Both the position numbers and the translations under genes were made by a program. Of a stretch of DNA of 5,777 bases, positions 5,690 to 5,777 are shown in pieces. Source of the stretch: Flavobacterium psychrophilum (GTDB lineage Bacteria; Bacteroidota; Bacteroidia; Flavobacteriales; Flavobacteriaceae); contig CAMCTL010000193.1 in NCBI GenBank assembly GCA_945878515.1, positions 1 to 5,777 on the forward strand, in the 5' to 3' direction. Numbering within the stretch: position 1 is the first letter of the stretch; each line of letters starts with the position of its first letter. The notes beneath the pieces are model-generated. The model did no database searches, was not told the origin of the DNA, and worked only from the letters and a program-made list of their open reading frames with translations.

Positions 5690-5777
5690 GTTTTTTTTAA
5701 TCTGCTTAAATGTATGGATGTAATGCCTAAATAGGAAGCAATCATGTGTTGTGGAACTCGATTGTGAATGTTTGGGA
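5686..5777 (-). CDS. C-terminus of a Crp/Fnr family transcriptional regulator, cut by the window edge
   Basis: The minus strand from the window edge to the TAA at 5688-5686 encodes 29 complete residues, PNIHNRVPQHMIASYLGITSIHLSRLKKT. The pattern P-x-x-x-IASYLGIT-x-x-x-LSRLKK is the winged-helix DNA-recognition end of Crp/Fnr-type regulators common in Bacteroidetes: IASYLGIT is the turn before the recognition helix, and IHLSRLKK is the recognition helix itself. The N-terminal cyclic-nucleotide-binding-like domain lies outside the window, so it cannot be said whether the protein binds cAMP, another ligand or nothing. It ends about 60 bases upstream of the membrane-protein gene on the same strand, and the palindromic motif overlaps its stop codon, which makes it the best candidate for the regulator acting on both downstream promoters. 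Confidence 0.75.
   Translation of the reverse strand, partial: PNIHNRVPQHMIASYLGITSIHLSRLKKT

Overview
The window looks like a low-GC member of the Bacteroidetes, most likely Flavobacterium or a close relative. The evidence is the AT-rich DNA, an outer-membrane TonB-dependent receptor with an N-terminal carboxypeptidase-regulatory-like domain, a DUF6261-type protein, and promoter elements of the Bacteroidetes TAnnTTTG type instead of sigma-70 boxes. This is a family- and motif-level inference; no species can be named.

Left part (1-840): a minus-strand gene cut by the window edge (only its signal peptide is visible) diverges from a plus-strand block. The block opens with a long imperfect hairpin (143-276) whose layout resembles an integron attC recombination site. 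Two small cysteine-rich, probably zinc-binding proteins follow, overlapping by ATGA (307-749). After them comes a compact repeat built from GTCnGAC words (767-831). Together this looks like accessory, possibly cassette-borne, DNA.

Middle part (841-2414): a minus-strand DUF6261-type gene (998-1720) ends at a clear intrinsic terminator. Its upstream region carries four 42-bp tandem repeats that form small hairpins, then an isolated bidirectional-looking terminator and a 193-bp inverted-repeat element. The 694 bases between 1721 and 2414 contain no credible gene; the reading frames through the 42-bp repeats are open only because 42 is a multiple of three.

Right part (2415-5777): three minus-strand genes in a row. 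Transcription runs from the C-terminus of a Crp/Fnr-type regulator (cut by the window edge), through an unnamed seven-helix membrane protein, to a TonB-dependent receptor. The last two genes each have their own promoter with the same architecture: a TAnnTTTG -7 element and, 33-34 bp upstream centre to centre, a nearly identical 21-bp motif containing the palindrome AACAnnTGTT. This spacing puts the palindrome near -41, the classic position for a Crp-type activator. The simplest reading is a small regulon in which the adjacent regulator activates an inner-membrane protein and an outer-membrane transporter. This is the most interesting hypothesis in the window, but the ligand and the transported substrate are unknown.
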